Of a DNA stretch of 64,000 nucleotides, positions 1 to 10,810 are shown piece after piece. The stretch's first letter is position 1. Every line of letters starts with the position of its first letter. Source of the stretch: Rhynchonema sp. JSB1_4 (lineage: Eukaryota > Nematoda > Chromadorea > Monhysterida > Xyalidae); NCBI GenBank assembly GCA_030248065.1, contig JASAMV010005349.1:62001-126000 (forward strand), read 5' to 3'. The notes beneath the pieces are model-generated. The model saw nothing but the letters and a program-made list of their open reading frames with translations, did not search any database and was not told the DNA's origin. The translations under genes were made by a program, and so were the position numbers.

Positions 1-12
1 ATATTCGGCAAG

Positions 13-401
13 CTAACCATTTTCGTCACATTCGGGCCCCGAATACGCAACGTCTGCAACGTTGTTCTTGATGAGCTCATCCACTTCCTCCTGCGCTTCA
101 CGAGCTTCTCGTTGACACCTCGTTTCTGAGCAAATACAACAAGACTTTTTTATGTGACAGTTTTTGAACGTCAACAATTTCTGTATAAATAAACTTGGAA
201 AGAAAAACGTGGTCAAAGGAGTCAAAAATTGGACTAACTACATAGGGCACCTTTCCGAATTGTGTACCTGGGATCAAGGAGAAAACGTTGACAAATCAGA
301 CCTGTTGGTGGACTCTCATTGTGATGCTTGTGATGTTGATGTTTCATTCGTGCCATACAAGCCACCACACACACCATCAAAAGAATTGCCAGTGTTTTCA
401 T
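13..401 (-). CDS. Small secreted peptide, paralogue 1 (70 aa)
   Basis: Two-exon model: exon 1 at 401-302, exon 2 at 125-13, stop TAG. The start ATG follows a CTTCTTCAAG tract. Residues 1-17 (MKTLAILLMVCVVACMA) form a clear signal peptide. A short His-rich stretch (MKHQHHKHHNE) follows. The mature part has two cysteines and ends DVAYSGPECDENG. Exon 1 is exactly 100 nt, as in the paralogue at 1824-2123, and the intron phase is the same. The shared pattern is C-Q-(R/K), then an acidic helix-like run, then a GP(E/D)C(D/Q)-(E/K)NG tail. I do not recognise the family. A secreted, possibly disulfide-bonded peptide is inferred. Confidence 0.6.
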
Positions 402-987
402 CTTGAAGAAGGCAGAGTTACTATGCTCGCTCTTGACTCACACTGAAACAAACTTAAAGTGATATGGCAAGTTTGTATTTTCGTTCGAATGACAAGCAAA
501 ATGAAAGCAGACGGCGCGTTGTTATCGATTGTCGATCATTCTGGGCGTTGTCATTTTTTTCATTTTTTTGGGAAAACTTCAGTGCTGCGGCAGTTGGATA
601 GTTGACTGCTGCGACATTGCAAACCGGTTGTCGTTTATGGCTTCGCCAGAACGTTCTCAAGGCACATCGACATATGAACTGTTGTGGCAGCAAAAAATAT
701 AAATTTATTAGGTTTGTTAGTCTATGTTTGAATTGAGTTTATCTCATGTCGCAATCGGAAAGTGCATAACATTCTGCTTGAAATGATTGATCGGTTCGCA
801 ACCAACTGCTACAGTATGAACCTGCCGGACATTGAACGTGTGCAGAAGCACTGTGGCCACTGGTCATACCTGCTTTCAATGACCAAATGCAACCCCATCA
901 ATTTTACTTCAATATACATATGCTGCAACTTGTTTAATCTGATTGAGCCGATGGAGCTTTAATTGAAAACGTGTCCACTGGCCCTTC

Positions 988-1083
988 GTCTCTATTGAAT
1001 ACTTTGGCATTATTTTACTTCCACACGGTTAGAGCGCACTTATGACTATTGAATACTATTGGCATTATTTTACTTCCACACGA
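988..1083. repeat. Short tandem duplication (~54 bp period)
   Basis: The segment TTGAATACTTTGGCATTATT plus TTACTTCCACACG at 995-1027 is repeated almost exactly at 1049-1082. The copies differ by one or two bases. No other feature is evident here. Confidence 0.6.
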
Positions 1084-1349
1084 AACCCAAAAAAAACCAA
1101 CCACCAAACCCCCCCAACGTTTCACAAGTTCATTTTCGGGTTTAGAACCTGCAACATTATGCAGCTGGTACATTGCAATCATCATATTCACAAACAAGCA
1201 GTATCGTCCCACTTTTTTGCATTATTTCGTTCCATACATTGCTCGAAATGCTCATCTTCAGCGCAATTTTCGAATAATGCTGAAAAAAATCCAAACAATT
1301 TTTCTTCATTTGTAAATCTTACGAAACGTGCAGTCAACCAAAAGTTCTT

Positions 1350-1602
1350 GCCTAAAGGTGGAGTTATGCTCGAGTACAAAGGGCTTTGGAGACAGCAATA
1401 TGGACAAGAAAGACGAATACTGTCCTCACGAGCGAGTTATACTTTGTCCATAACCAAGTATAACTCACTTTATGGACATCCTTTGAAGACACTGCTTTGA
1501 AGACAGTTTGTCCGCAAAGCCAGAGTTCAGCGAGTTGAACTTTTGGCGACAGCTTGTCTTCAAAAGGCGTTGCACCCGAGTATAACTCCACCTTAAACGA
1601 AC
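1350..1602. repeat. Inverted-repeat element (~250 bp)
   Basis: The left arm (CTAAAGGTGGAGTTATGCTC and onward) is the reverse complement of the right arm near 1568-1600 (GAGTATAACTCCACCTTAAA). Internal GTTATACT and AAGTATAAC motifs are also inverted. This looks like a short foldback element or MITE. No convincing target-site duplication was found. Confidence 0.45.
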
Positions 1603-1823
1603 AAGAACCATGTATGTATCCATGAAGCCAAACGCTCACTTTTCTCAGTTTCGCCAGTTTTCGGATGGACACATCGACAGAAGCAGCCGAAGAATTCACA
1701 TTTGCACTGCTTTTTCGCGAAGTCCCCTGAAAACTTAGATTATTACTACGAAATACAATATTTATACGCGCGGGGATTTACAAAAAGTTAGATTTAAGAT
1801 TAAATCTAACTTTTCGTCACGGG

Positions 1824-2123
1824 TCACTGACCATTTTTCTGGCAGTCCGGTCCAGCGAACGACACATCCATGAAGCCTTGCTCCAATTGCTCCATGATCT
1901 CCTTCAGTGCGGCGTCATACGCTTTCTGACACTTGGTTCGCTTGTCTGCAAAAAAGAGCAAACAACAATGAAAAGGAGCAGTTGAAGAAAAAAATTTAAC
2001 GCAAAGCTTATAAAAACATAAACCAGCAGCAAAATCGTCAAATTGTCCGCCATTTCGCAAATGGGCGGCAGAGCCGATCGCCCACAAGCACGCTGTTGCA
2101 GAAAAGAATAAAACGGTTTTCAT
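1824..2123 (-). CDS. Small secreted peptide, paralogue 2 (73 aa)
   Basis: Exon 1 is 2123-2024 (100 nt) and exon 2 is 1945-1824, ending TGA. The signal peptide is MKTVLFFSATACLWAIGSAA. The mature peptide has two cysteines, in TKCQKAYDAALKEIMEQL and FAGPDCQKNGQ. It shares exon length, intron phase, the MKT start and the tail pattern with the peptide gene at 13-401, so the two are tandem duplicates about 1.4 kb apart. A TTTATTTCAG acceptor-like tract lies two bases before the ATG, which may mean a spliced 5' leader. The function is unknown. An effector, antimicrobial or hormone-like secreted peptide are all possible. Confidence 0.6.
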   Translation of the reverse strand: MKTVLFFSATACLWAIGSAAHLRNGGQFDDFAAGLCFYKLCVKFFSSTAPFHCCLLFFADKRTKCQKAYDAALKEIMEQLEQGFMDVSFAGPDCQKNGQ

Positions 2124-2576
2124 TTCTGAAATAAACATGTATGAAGTCTGCAGTTGAGATAAAGTAATTCAGACCAAAACTGGTTTGTCGATCAGCAATA
2201 ACATAAAGATGAACATGTGTGCCTGCATATTAGTGCGATTTTTGGGTGTGGCTGAGATCTAATGACTGAATATAGCGCTTTTTGGCCATATGCGACATAC
2301 TGTATGTAACGCAAGGATCGTCTGATTATTATGTTGCAGTTCAAAACGCAACGTAATGAGAAGGAAAAGAATTTTTCCGCATCGGTCCGCAATGAATACA
2401 GTTTCCAAGGAACAACAGTTCTCAAATTACTTGCCTGTTCTTTGAACAAGACCCAAAATGTCAAAGTTAAACGTTTGACGCAGTTTTAAGTGCAAGAAAG
2501 TCACGCATGTTGCATCACGTCAACCACAAAAAGTACTCCCCCGCGGTTTCAAAAAAGCAAAGATATTTTTGCTCAC

Positions 2577-2790
2577 CGTTTTTTTTCATATTAATTTGAA
2601 CGGCAATAAATTTTAGTTGAATATCTAATTGGATGTTCTGACAGCAACACTGCCCAAAGTGCTCATAGTCTTGTAGAATTAATTTCAGTGTCAAATCGGT
2701 TTTATCTTTACCACAACAAAAGCGTCGGGCGTCTGCGCAACGCTCTTCGTCCCCTCCGTACATTTTAAAAGTAACGCACTTGAAAAACAT
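2577..2790 (-). CDS. Possible exon of an unknown cysteine-rich protein
   Basis: An open frame from ATG at 2790 reads into a cysteine-rich stretch (EERCADARRFCCGKDKTD, then HFGQCCCQN). It reaches a good donor, G|GTGAGC, at 2577/2576 before the stop at 2515. I do not recognise it. No downstream exon could be joined with confidence. It could also be chance or the start of a 5' leader for the peptide gene below it. Confidence 0.25.
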
Positions 2791-3014
2791 ATGGTAAATA
2801 AATTCTTTTTTCGCATTTCTTCTCCATTAGTGCCTTTTACCAGGGTGAACATTCCTCAGTGCACACGAGTATCGCGTATCAGCGCACGCACGCTAAAATT
2901 TCAAACATTCGCTGTATGCCGCGTTTTGAGTTCCTTCGTGTCATTTCGTATGCTTTTCTGCTTGATATAGAACCCAGACTATTGTGGAAGAGAAACTGTG
3001 AATATAAAAACACA

Positions 3015-4553
3015 ATGTCGTGGAGGGATAATCGAAGCTTTGATGTGTCCGACCTAATGGTGGCCTATCGTCACGGCACACTGCCCCATCGGCACGATTG
3101 TGCTTTCGAGACGGGCCTGAGGGTCGTTTCAGGCACCTGCCCCTATCCCGGATATCTGACGGAATCCTTTGAGGTCATCATGCGACTGGCACGAGTCAAC
3201 TACACGCTCGTCTTCCAGAACACCACGGACGTGCCTTTTAGGTCAACCGCAAGCTCGATTTTGCTTTTTTTAGTGCTCGAAATTTTTTGATACATGCGTT
3301 TGGCCCGTGAACAATCGTGCCTTGCCTGCTTTGAAGCCTCAAACAGATGGTAGACTATCTTTACAGTTTGGCTCTGCAACTACTCTCAAACGGCACGGTT
3401 GACACTGCAGTTATGGCCCTGACCCCAACATTAGACCGAGTATACGGCATGCAACTGAAGGCAGCCAATCCGATTGGAGGCTGGTTGGATCCCGTGGCTG
3501 CGTTGAGCACTGCTGATGTGAGAATGGACTGGCTTGGCACTGCGACAAAGTTTATGGAGGTTTGTGTGGCTGGGTTTGAACGCAAAAGGCTGTAATCCGC
3601 AAGATGCATTATTCCAGGTTTACAACACAAACGTTTGGGTCATGATAGTCACAACTCAAATTCTGCTGAAGATGTACCGATACTGCACAAAGAATACCAG
3701 CTGCAATTTGACATACACTGATTCAATTCGTGCGTACCTCGCATCGTTTCTCGTGTTTTTCTTCAGCGGTCTGTACCAATCATCGCTGGTCAGTCGACTG
3801 CTTTCACCGAATCAACATATTCAATTCAGCAACATGCGTGAACTGATTGAATTGTTAAAATCACATCAAACGAGACTGATCACGTCGAACATCAGCTATC
3901 TTCAATCGGAATCACTTTTAATGGATCGATTGAAACAGACATTCATCAACAATCCACCAATCTATCTGGCAAACACACTCGAAGAAATCGCTCGATATCG
4001 ATCAGGTATTGAATCAGGTCGATCGGTGCTGATCGAACGATCACAATTGATTCAATCGGTTCAAAATCAATTCTGCAACACGCGAATCGTGCCGATCACC
4101 GATTTCGATGCCGATGTGAACACGATCATGTTCAATCGGCGAGTGCCGGACTGGTTGATTGAACGAGTGAACTATGCGATCACTGAAAGTCAGCTGGGCA
4201 TCAGCAATATTCGTGATCGCTACATGTCATACTTGCAGAACCTGCGATTAAGTCACAATCATTGTGCTGCAGCAAACAGTGCGAATCGCATTCAACGCGT
4301 GAAATTGATCAGCAGCATGCTCGGCGTGTTCGGTCTTTGGATCGGCGGAATGGCGATCTCGATGGCGATTTTGACATTCGAGGCTTTGTTTCACGGACTT
4401 TTGGCTAATTTTGGGCACGACAATTCTGATAACACTGCTGTTGTTGAACTGAAAGCCAGCACTGTTAGATCGATACGTTCCGGTGCTGCCCCAGTGAATT
4501 CTGAAGCTCAAATTCAAGACAAGAATGCATTGACGACGACGGCTGGCACCTGA
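3015..4553 (+). CDS. Ionotropic glutamate receptor-like channel, copy 1 (451 aa)
   Basis: Three exons: 3015-3241, 3367-3559 and 3618-4553. The N-terminal half resembles the bilobed ligand-binding core of ionotropic receptors (CPYPGYLTESFEIIMRL type S1, then SLALQLLSNGTVDTAV). A hydrophobic segment at about residues 141-160 follows. Next comes a segment resembling the third transmembrane helix, with FFFSGLYQSSLVSRLL in the place of the usual SYTANLAAFL. A second lobe ends at a last hydrophobic helix at about residues 369-397 (LGVFGLWIGGMAISMAIL). There is no amino-terminal domain and no clear signal peptide, so an upstream exon may be missing. AATATAAA lies just before the ATG, as in copy 2. 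Family assignment rests on topology and motifs. A chemosensory or ligand-gated cation channel is inferred. Confidence 0.7.
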
Positions 4554-4997
4554 TTTGTGGTTAATGCGTATGTACAATTAGTTTGTTATGGTTTAGTGCA
4601 GCGTATTTTCTGTGCACGAACTCCGCTTGCGTTTTCCTAGAAATGTGGACTGTTTCCCTCATTGCTAATCGATTTCCATGGCACAGAATGTGCGTTTGTT
4701 ATCTTAATTTATTTGATGCACGCCATGCTCTAACCAACCGCATGCTGCTCCGGAATAGAAAGATAAATAAAAGCGTTTTTTTGGTCGGATGCTAACAAGC
4801 GGTGGTTTCAAATTTCATCGCAGTGTAAATGAGACGCCTGTGATAGCATTCTCCCGAGCGCTGCACCCATATGGTAAAAATATTTCCAGCTTTCCTCAGC
4901 TGTTGTACATATATGTAGGTATGAACACGCTCGACCAAAAAACACACTGGTATTTACTGATGTCCAGTGTTTCCCACTGTGGCCCCTGAGAATATAA

Positions 4998-6541
4998 ATG
5001 GCGGCATCCGTTAATCTGTCCATCTATGACTTACAACAAGGGTCACCACTGGTGGTCGCTTATCGTCATGGTCAGCTGCCCTATCGACACAATTGCGCTT
5101 TCGACACCGGATTGAGGGTCGTTCACGGCGAATGCCCCTATCCCGGATATCTGACCGAATCGTTTGAAATCATCATGCGACTGGCACGGGTCAATTATAC
5201 GCTCGTCTTTCAGAACACCACGGACGTGCCTTTTAGGTAAAATTGATTAGATTACGTTCATTATCGTTCTTAAGCGCTGCTTCCAAACGAATAATTATTG
5301 GCACCCTCGAAACAAATTGAAACCTATATACATATTGGTAAGTTCCTTCAGTCTGGCTCTCAAGCTTCTCTCAAACGGCACGATTGACTCAGCTGTAATG
5401 GCTCTCACTCCGACTTTGGATCGAATCCATGGGATGCGCTTGAAAGCAGCCGGTCCAATCGGAGGCTGGTTGGATCGCGTGGCCGCGTTGAGCACTGCTG
5501 ATGTCAGAACTGAGTGGTTTGGCACCGCGACCAAGTTCTTGGAGGTATTTAGTTTCACAGTGTGAGAAGGAGACGCCAGTGAGGAAAGTCCTCAGAGGTT
5601 CACGATTTTCGCAGGTGTATAACCCCAACGTCTGGCTTCTGATAATCGCCACCCAAATTCTCCTGAAGAGCTACCGTTACTTCACGCAGAGTGCCGCTGG
5701 CTACAAGCTAACATTCACCGATTCATTTCGGGCTATGTTAGCATCGTTCTTTCTGCTCTTGTTCAGCGGTCTCTATCAGTCGGCGTTACTCACTCAACTT
5801 CTGATTCCGAACCATCGGACGCAATTCAATGACGTCGATGATCTGATTCAATTACTGAACGGGAAGCGAACGCGTCTGATCACTGCGAATATCAGCTATC
5901 TGTATTCGGAATCAAGAACAATTGCTCGATTGAAGCAAACATTCACCAGTAACCCAGCGATATTTTTGGCGAATACGATGGGTGAAATCAATCAATATCG
6001 ATCGGATATCGAATCAGGTCGAGCCGTGTTGATTGAGCGATCTGAATTAATTCAATCGCTGCAACATCAATTCTGCAACACGCGAATCGTGCATATGAGC
6101 GATTTTAGTGTCGATGTGAACACGATCATGTTCAATCGGCGAGTGCCCGATTGGTTGATCCAACGAGTGAATTATGCGATCACCGAAAGTCAGCTGGGCA
6201 TCAGCAATATTCGCGATCGCTACGCTTCGCATCTGCACAATCAGATGGCGAGCAAGAAACAGTGCAATTTAGTGAACAGAGCGAATCGACGTGTTCAACG
6301 AGTGCAATTGATCAGCAGCATTCTGGGTGTATTTGGTCTCTGGGTGGGCGGGCTAGCGATCTCTATTGCACTTTTGAGTTTCGAAGCTTTGTTTCACTTG
6401 TTAGAGCCATCATTTGATCGGTCAAACGCGGAATGTATTCAAAGTCCGGAGTGGAACCATGTTGTCCCTGACAGTACGCTAGTTGCTGGCACAATACCTG
6501 ATGCGGATCGCAGGTTTGAGATGTCGGGTATGACCAATTAA
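4998..6541 (+). CDS. Ionotropic glutamate receptor-like channel, copy 2 (452 aa)
   Basis: Three exons: 4998-5236, 5352-5544 and 5615-6541. Exon 2 is 193 nt in both copies and all intron phases match, showing tandem duplication. The ligand-binding core, the three hydrophobic segments and the conserved tail (FCNTRIV, NTIMFNRRVPDWLI, NYAITESQLGISNIRDRY) are nearly identical to copy 1. Divergence concentrates in the first 15 residues and the cytoplasmic tail. The stop lies in a C-terminal tail with no recognised motif. As in copy 1, the start may be internal to a longer N terminus. Confidence 0.7.
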
Positions 6542-6887
6542 TGCTGATGACTTGTTGTTGACTTGTGAAGTATAGGTATATGTAACTGTACATATATGTC
6601 AAACAAATGCACAATGCAAAACAACGCTGATGAGTGGCTTCGTGTCCATCTTTCATGTCGAAAAGGTCTTACTACATCCTCGTCTCTCTGCCGTACTTTG
6701 CGTCAAGTTCGTGCGAATTGGCAGCGCGTTTTTGCCAGCTTCGTCTAGCGTTTGTCAGATCACACAACAGTAGTGCAACACAGCGTACTGATCAGGCTAC
6801 AAATGATCTATCTTTATTAAATGTACTGGGGCCGAGATTGATGACATTCCATCTCGAGCACAACGTCGGGTTTTACTCTTTATAGTA

Positions 6888-7000
6888 TAGTCCGTCCATC
6901 AGCTCATGTCACTTGTGATGCTGCTGGCCGACTTGTTCCCAAATTGTATGTTTATGAAATCGACGCGTTTTATCCATTTTAATTTAATTTAATTTTAAAT
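6888..7000. mobile_element. Truncated Tc1/mariner-type MITE end
   Basis: TAGTCCGTCCATCAGCTCAT and the following bases match the left end of the 328-bp elements at 26334 and 52887, including the internal ATGAAATCGACGCGTTTTAT stretch. The right half is missing. Confidence 0.6.
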
Positions 7001-7143
7001 AGGGGTAGGGGTCGATGAATGTATAATAAAGGGTTTGTATAATACTAGATAACACCCGAATGCGACGACAAAAACGAAAATAAGATGAACGATTTTCAAG
7101 TTTCAAGTGTGTCAGTTCAATCTATCAATTATATTCGCACTCA

Positions 7144-9712
7144 TCAATACACCAATTCCCTCTTGAATCGATTCAATTCTTCGATCGGGTCCTTGCCATC
7201 GTCAGCGAGATGTTGCAGTTTGACCACCCACGCATCGGTCGAGTGCAGTTCGGTCCATTCGATTCGCGACAGATCGATCTTGAGTCCATCGGCACCGTGT
7301 GACACCGGCAGATGGTGGTTGTGACCGAGCAACGTGGCACGCGTCTACAACAGATAGGCGGTGGCAGTGCGGCATTGTCGAATGATTTTCGACTTATTTC
7401 GCCGTCTACTAGAGGCAGCCCAAGTTCACTGTAATCATGAGCTCAAGAGCCCCTTTGGCGCTGGATGATCTGTGCATCCGGAAGTTCGGAAGTCTATTGA
7501 TATCCCCAAAACTGTGAGTGCCAATCATGAACACCAGGAAAGAAACAGTGGATGTTAAAAATGTCTGTGTTACATGCTTACCTGGTGCCACCATCTAAGC
7601 ATGTAACAGGTGCTGCAATCAGATCAAGTGCCCTCCAACAAAGGTTGCCAGTATGCGCAACATACCCCAACTTTCCATTTCGGTGCGCCGAGTCTGAGTG
7701 TACCCTTTGTCGGCCATTTGAGCACAATCGCAAACACTTCGGTTTTGTCGCTGATCTGGGGATTGAACATTCGTCCAGGGGACAGCCCTGCTGCAGCTTG
7801 CTCGCTCGTCATTCGGGATGTGTACCTGAAAAATTTTCAATGGGTCTGAGGGTGGACTCGAACCTGAATACATACGTGCGGAATCTCAGTCGACTGAACC
7901 ACTGAGCCACCCGGCACTTACCAGACATCCGAGTTCGTGGTGTCATTCTGGTAGATCCACGGTTTGGTGTGATAGATTGCCTCGCCATTTATATTCAACC
8001 ATTGACCGATTGATTGAAGACGTTCTTGGAATATGGGAACGATCTTGCCATAGTGGGTTGGGCCGACGTTCAGAAGCAGATTGCCGCCACAACTAAATTT
8101 TTTTTCGTTTTTGGGGATCGCAAGTCTCACTGCCTTCTTCACAGACTGGTCTGTGTACCAGGCTATCATAAGCGGTGTGTGACTGCTGAATTAAACACCA
8201 ACATTTTGATAAACGTTTGTAACCTGACAGTTCTAGCCAAGGACGTCAGCAACTCCTTGGTCGACAATACGTCAGCAATGTTCATGTTGCGACGAAATCC
8301 CCACGATTGTTTGTCAACGGTCATGCAGTTCTCCCACTTGTGTTTTTGCAGTACTCCTGAATTAAAATTGGCAACGCTATTTTTCAAGAGTGCTGTTTTT
8401 ACTAGTAAGTTCTGCAAAGGTAAACCTGGATCATAACGATCACTGCACGTGTAGTACCCGCCGTGCTTGCAGGACATTCCTGCACCCCAGCGGTCGTTTG
8501 TCACAACAGTGTTCTTCACAGGACTGAAGATTAGTGTTCATTTAGTTAAGATACCCCAAAGAATACGGTTCCATCAAATCAGCCCAACGCACCTGTCATT
8601 GTACAGCCAAGCCAGAAATTCGGTTGAATTCCAATAAATGTAGGGTGCTTCCCAGTCTCCATCACTCCACAGAACATCGGGTTTGTAATTCTCAATGATC
8701 TCGCGCATTTGCGGCAAGCTGGTCGACTTGAAATAACAATATGACGATGGAAGTCACAGGAGCCTACCAATCACGGTTGGGCCACGGAAAGGCAAAGACA
8801 AGGCTGTCATCTGTCCTGCATTCGTGATCTTGCCCGTGCGTGCCTCCTCCTTGCCGTAATTAACCATAATCGTATCGCAGATATAGTCTACTAGCTAGAA
8901 AGTTACAGCACGATGCACGAGCGGTCATTGCAAGTGTTTGCACGAGACAAACCGCTGGATAATTCTGGGTGAGGAATCCGGCAGCTCGGTCCTTGAGATA
9001 CAGCGGGTTGAACCATTCGTATTGCGAGAAGTACAGCCCAAAGTGGACGTGTGGCGCGCCGGTGGTGAACACTTTGCGAAGATCTCCTGAAGGTGCAGTA
9101 AGCGTTGGACTTACCGATAATTCTTAATTGATAGGGTTATAGTTGAGATAATGTATCAATATTCTTCGTACCAACAAGATCCCGATTCGGTCCCACATCA
9201 ACGCTGTTCCAGTTCCAGCTGTACATACTGGGGTACATCGTGTATCCTTCATGGTGCTTGCTCGTCAGAACGAAATATCTGAAAGTGAAAGCAAGATTCC
9301 CATAACAATAAAAAAAGATTTATTGATGTCGGGATAAAGTTGTCTCTCAAGAACCTAACCGGGCTCCAGAACCGACAACAATTTTCATAATCTCTTCCGG
9401 ATCAAACAGTTCACTGGTAAACATCGGCGCAAAATCGGCATAAGTAAAATTCGGCGGATAATTCTTTTTCATGAATTCGACAATATTTTTATCCGGGCTT
9501 GGTCCTTTCCAATAGTACCAGAACCAGGCATCGCTAATGCTTTGCACTGAATACACACCCCAGTGCATGAAAATCCCAAATTTTGCTTGGTCATACCAAA
9601 TTGGTAGGGGACGCGAGTCTATGGAAGCCCAAGTGGCATTGTATTGTTGAGCTGTGATTTTTTCAGCTAAGCACGCAACAACCAGTAATGAGAACACGGC
9701 CAATATTTTCAT
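7144..9712 (-). CDS. Alpha-L-fucosidase, GH29, lysosomal or secreted (496 aa)
   Basis: Nine exons: 9712-9360, 9278-9172, 9086-8953, 8726-8593, 8523-8426, 8356-8224, 8092-7922, 7825-7666, 7344-7144. All phases close and the length fits the family. It hydrolyses alpha-L-fucose from glycoconjugates. A signal peptide ([16 protein letters not shown]) precedes the (beta/alpha)8 domain. Visible GH29 hallmarks are [25 protein letters not shown], the SKHHEGY loop spanning exons 1-2, and WSDGDWE carrying the predicted nucleophile Asp at about residue 220. Further matches are [27 protein letters not shown], and PIFQERL with INGEAIY. The last two exons form the C-terminal beta-sandwich (AIVLKWP, LRLGAPK). 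Intron 7 is 96 bp and consists largely of a tRNA-like sequence. Two extra N-terminal exons lie just upstream. Confidence 0.92.
7843..7915 (-). repeat. tRNA-like sequence inside a fucosidase intron
   Basis: Read on the minus strand, this stretch has an A-box-like GGGTGGCTCAGTGG and a B box GGTTCGAGTCC spaced as in a tRNA. A D-stem GGCT/AGTC can be paired. The T stem and anticodon stem pair poorly, so a tRNA pseudogene or SINE head is more likely than a working tRNA. It fills most of a 96-bp intron. Confidence 0.45.
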
Positions 9713-10079
9713 GTTTGAGTGGGCGGACTTTCATAAAAGTAGGAAATAGGAAATTTTTCCAATGCCGTAGTTCATGGTTTTCGGAAACCAGAAAATATTT
9801 CCAACTTCATATTTCCTATTTTACGTAAGGTCGCCCGGTAGGAGCTCTCTATAAAATCTGAACACGGGTGCAAACAAGCTGTCTGACATATCAGTGATTC
9901 GGTCAGACAAACACTATGAGAACGCAAACACTGATAACAAAAACATCTACTATACTGTGTATAAAGCGAGGTTTGACTGTAAATAGAGAAAGCGATATAC
10001 TAGATTGTCCCAGATGTGGTGCATGGCGCTAAAACAGGAGTCAAAGAGCAACGGTTTTCCGAACCGCATGTTGACCAAC

Positions 10080-10810
10080 CTGGCCCCAGATCCGGCGATA
10101 GTTTTCGTAATTTCCACCGGATCAAATAATTCCGCAGTGAATTCTCTCGCAAAATCCGCATACGTGAATTTGGGTGGATAATTTTTCTTCATAAACTGCA
10201 CAGTAGCGTTGTTGGGTTTGATGCCCTGCCAGTACCACCAGAACCATTCGCTTTTGAATGACGGGACACTGTAGACACCCCAGTGCATGAAAATGCCTGC
10301 AACATCACGCATGACACAACAACGCGTTCCCATGCGGTTTTGCATGCACTTGGCCAAACATTAGCGGATGCTCAAGTTTATAATCAAGAAACTAAACGCA
10401 TGGATCAGATTTGGTGGTCATGTGACGTTTTTGAACCGAACATTTTGAACCTTTAATTGTATAGGGAGCCACTGATTTTGACCAACGCAAAAATTGTCCC
10501 CAGCTGTTGGCTTCTGGGCCGGTCAAGTTTTCCTGCACAATCAAACTTGACCGAAGGCAGATCCGATGACCGATACCGTTCGAAATGTTCCGAAGGCTCG
10601 CACGCATCGTAAAATTCTGAACTTGGAAAACGCACCGAATTTAGCCTGATCATACCACTCCGGCAACGGCCTGGAATCAATCGATTCCCAAGTGTTGTTG
10701 TACCTCACTGTATCCGGCTGTGTTTGTCCTTTAGAGGTGGCAAACACAGTCCTCCAACTCGCAACAGTCAGAATGTAGACCAGGGCCAGGCACAGCACTG
10801 GATAGCGCAT
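10080..10810 (-). CDS. Duplicated N-terminal fucosidase exons (alternative first exons or truncated copy)
   Basis: Exon a is 10810-10636 and exon b is 10296-10080. Exon a encodes a signal-anchor-like start ([19 protein letters not shown]), then [21 protein letters not shown]. Exon b encodes [14 protein letters not shown] through [16 protein letters not shown]. Together they match fucosidase exon 1, but no later exons follow before the complete gene begins at 9712. The exon b donor leaves phase 2, exactly as complete-gene exon 1 does. Splicing directly to the shared exon at 9278 would therefore keep the frame. Either these are alternative 5' exons of one gene or the remnant of a partial tandem duplication. 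The 217-nt exon b is open and shows no disabling change. Confidence 0.6.

Noticed and set aside
2984..3014. AATATAAA just upstream of both receptor ATGs as TATA boxes
   Set aside because: The motif is only about 10 bases from the ATG in both genes, too close for a core promoter unless the leader is almost absent. More likely it is conserved start context.
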